From positions 62,001-126,000 of the forward strand of contig JASFAU010000019.1 in NCBI GenBank assembly GCA_039704465.1: a stretch of 64,000 bases of DNA, read 5' to 3'. The stretch comes from Plasmodiophora brassicae. Taxonomy: Eukaryota; Endomyxa; Phytomyxea; Plasmodiophorida; Plasmodiophoridae. Made by a program: the position numbers and the translations under genes. The notes under the pieces are model-generated. The model was not told the origin of the DNA, searched no databases, and saw only the letters and a program-made list of their open reading frames with translations. Below are positions 63,629 to 64,000 of the stretch, piece after piece (within the stretch, counting starts at the first letter, position 1; each line of letters opens with the position of its first letter).

Positions 63629-64000
63629 TCAGGGCACGTCGTCGGCAATGGGGCACAGCAGGGCGAGCAGGGCCGGGTGCCGGGCGCGAACCACCTGCAT
63701 GACGCGCTCGACGCGCTGGCACTGCTGCGCCAAGCGTCCCTGTGGCGGTCGTCACTCGCCCGACGACGGCAGGGCACACACGCGCGCGACCGACCGACCT
63801 TGACGAGATGGTACCTGTGCGGGATCGGGATCAGGGCATCCGCGTCAGCAGGTGCCGACTCGACGACGACGACGACACACCGACCTGTAGGTGACGAGGT
63901 CCCGGAGGACGCCCTCGGCGACCTTGGTCATCGGCAGCGACACGAGCTCGGCGTAGCGCAGGTTGGCGACGTTCTGCAGGAAGCGCAGCGTGCCGTTGCC
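63629..64000 (-). CDS. 3' end of an unidentified gene (partial, right edge)
   Basis: The minus strand from the window edge reads GNGTLRFLQNVANLRYAELV, then SLPMTKVAEGVLRDLVTYR, an intron ending CCCGCACAG, YHLVK, a second intron ending TTGGCGCAG, and a last exon QCQRVERVMQVVRARHPALL followed by ALLCPIADDVP and a stop at 63629. Both introns are GT..AG and keep the frame. The piece is helical and Leu-rich with no recognised motif. It converges with the cadherin-like gene, about 90 bases away. The family cannot be named from these 75 residues. Confidence 0.5.

Overview
The window is nuclear DNA of a GC-rich microbial eukaryote. Almost every recognisable gene is cut by short GT..AG introns of roughly 35 to 80 bases. 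The gene content is eukaryotic: SmD3, a Brr6/Brl1 nuclear-envelope protein, an ArfGAP, an F-BAR protein, a DHHC-type palmitoyltransferase and a GT48 glucan synthase. The GT48 sequence is closer in style to plant/oomycete callose synthases than to yeast Fks1. Together with tandem Zn2Cys6 clusters, Crinkler-type kinases, class C GPCRs and secreted repeat proteins, this suggests a walled protist such as a plasmodiophorid (Rhizaria) or a relative in the SAR group. That assignment is inference; no marker in the window settles it.

Layout. 1-7.3 kb is a compact gene block: the 5' end of a myristoylated protein, a palmitoyltransferase, a zinc-cluster protein, a Sel1 protein and an ABCG transporter with a secreted N-terminal domain. 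7.3-23.5 kb is a looser, visibly AT-richer accessory zone. It holds kinase genes and relics, a duplicated 7TM receptor-like gene (two nearly identical copies about 11 kb apart), a relic of the neighbouring ABCG gene, a retrotransposon scrap, an Arm/chymotrypsin-like protein, and an LRR gene with truncated copies around it. 23.6-47.9 kb is a second compact block: glucan synthase, an unknown protein, a class C GPCR, a hydroxyacyl-CoA dehydrogenase, Brr6/Brl1, SmD3, F-BAR, an MFSD5-like transporter, a full ABCB transporter and a third 7TM paralogue. 47.9-53.8 kb is another sparse zone with a secreted ankyrin-like protein. 53.8-64 kb carries an ArfGAP-PH-PH gene, a very long secreted cadherin-like repeat protein and the 3' end of one more gene.

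Most striking content. There are four seven-helix receptor-like genes with secreted ligand-binding ectodomains: three with a protease-associated (PA)-like ectodomain and one class C GPCR whose ligand-binding domain looks like a bacterial glycine-betaine binding protein (OpuAC). Two copies of the PA-like family lie in recently duplicated DNA. The PA-7TM family is the best candidate here for a poorly described system, plausibly environmental or host sensing. All exon boundaries were read by eye and need transcript evidence.
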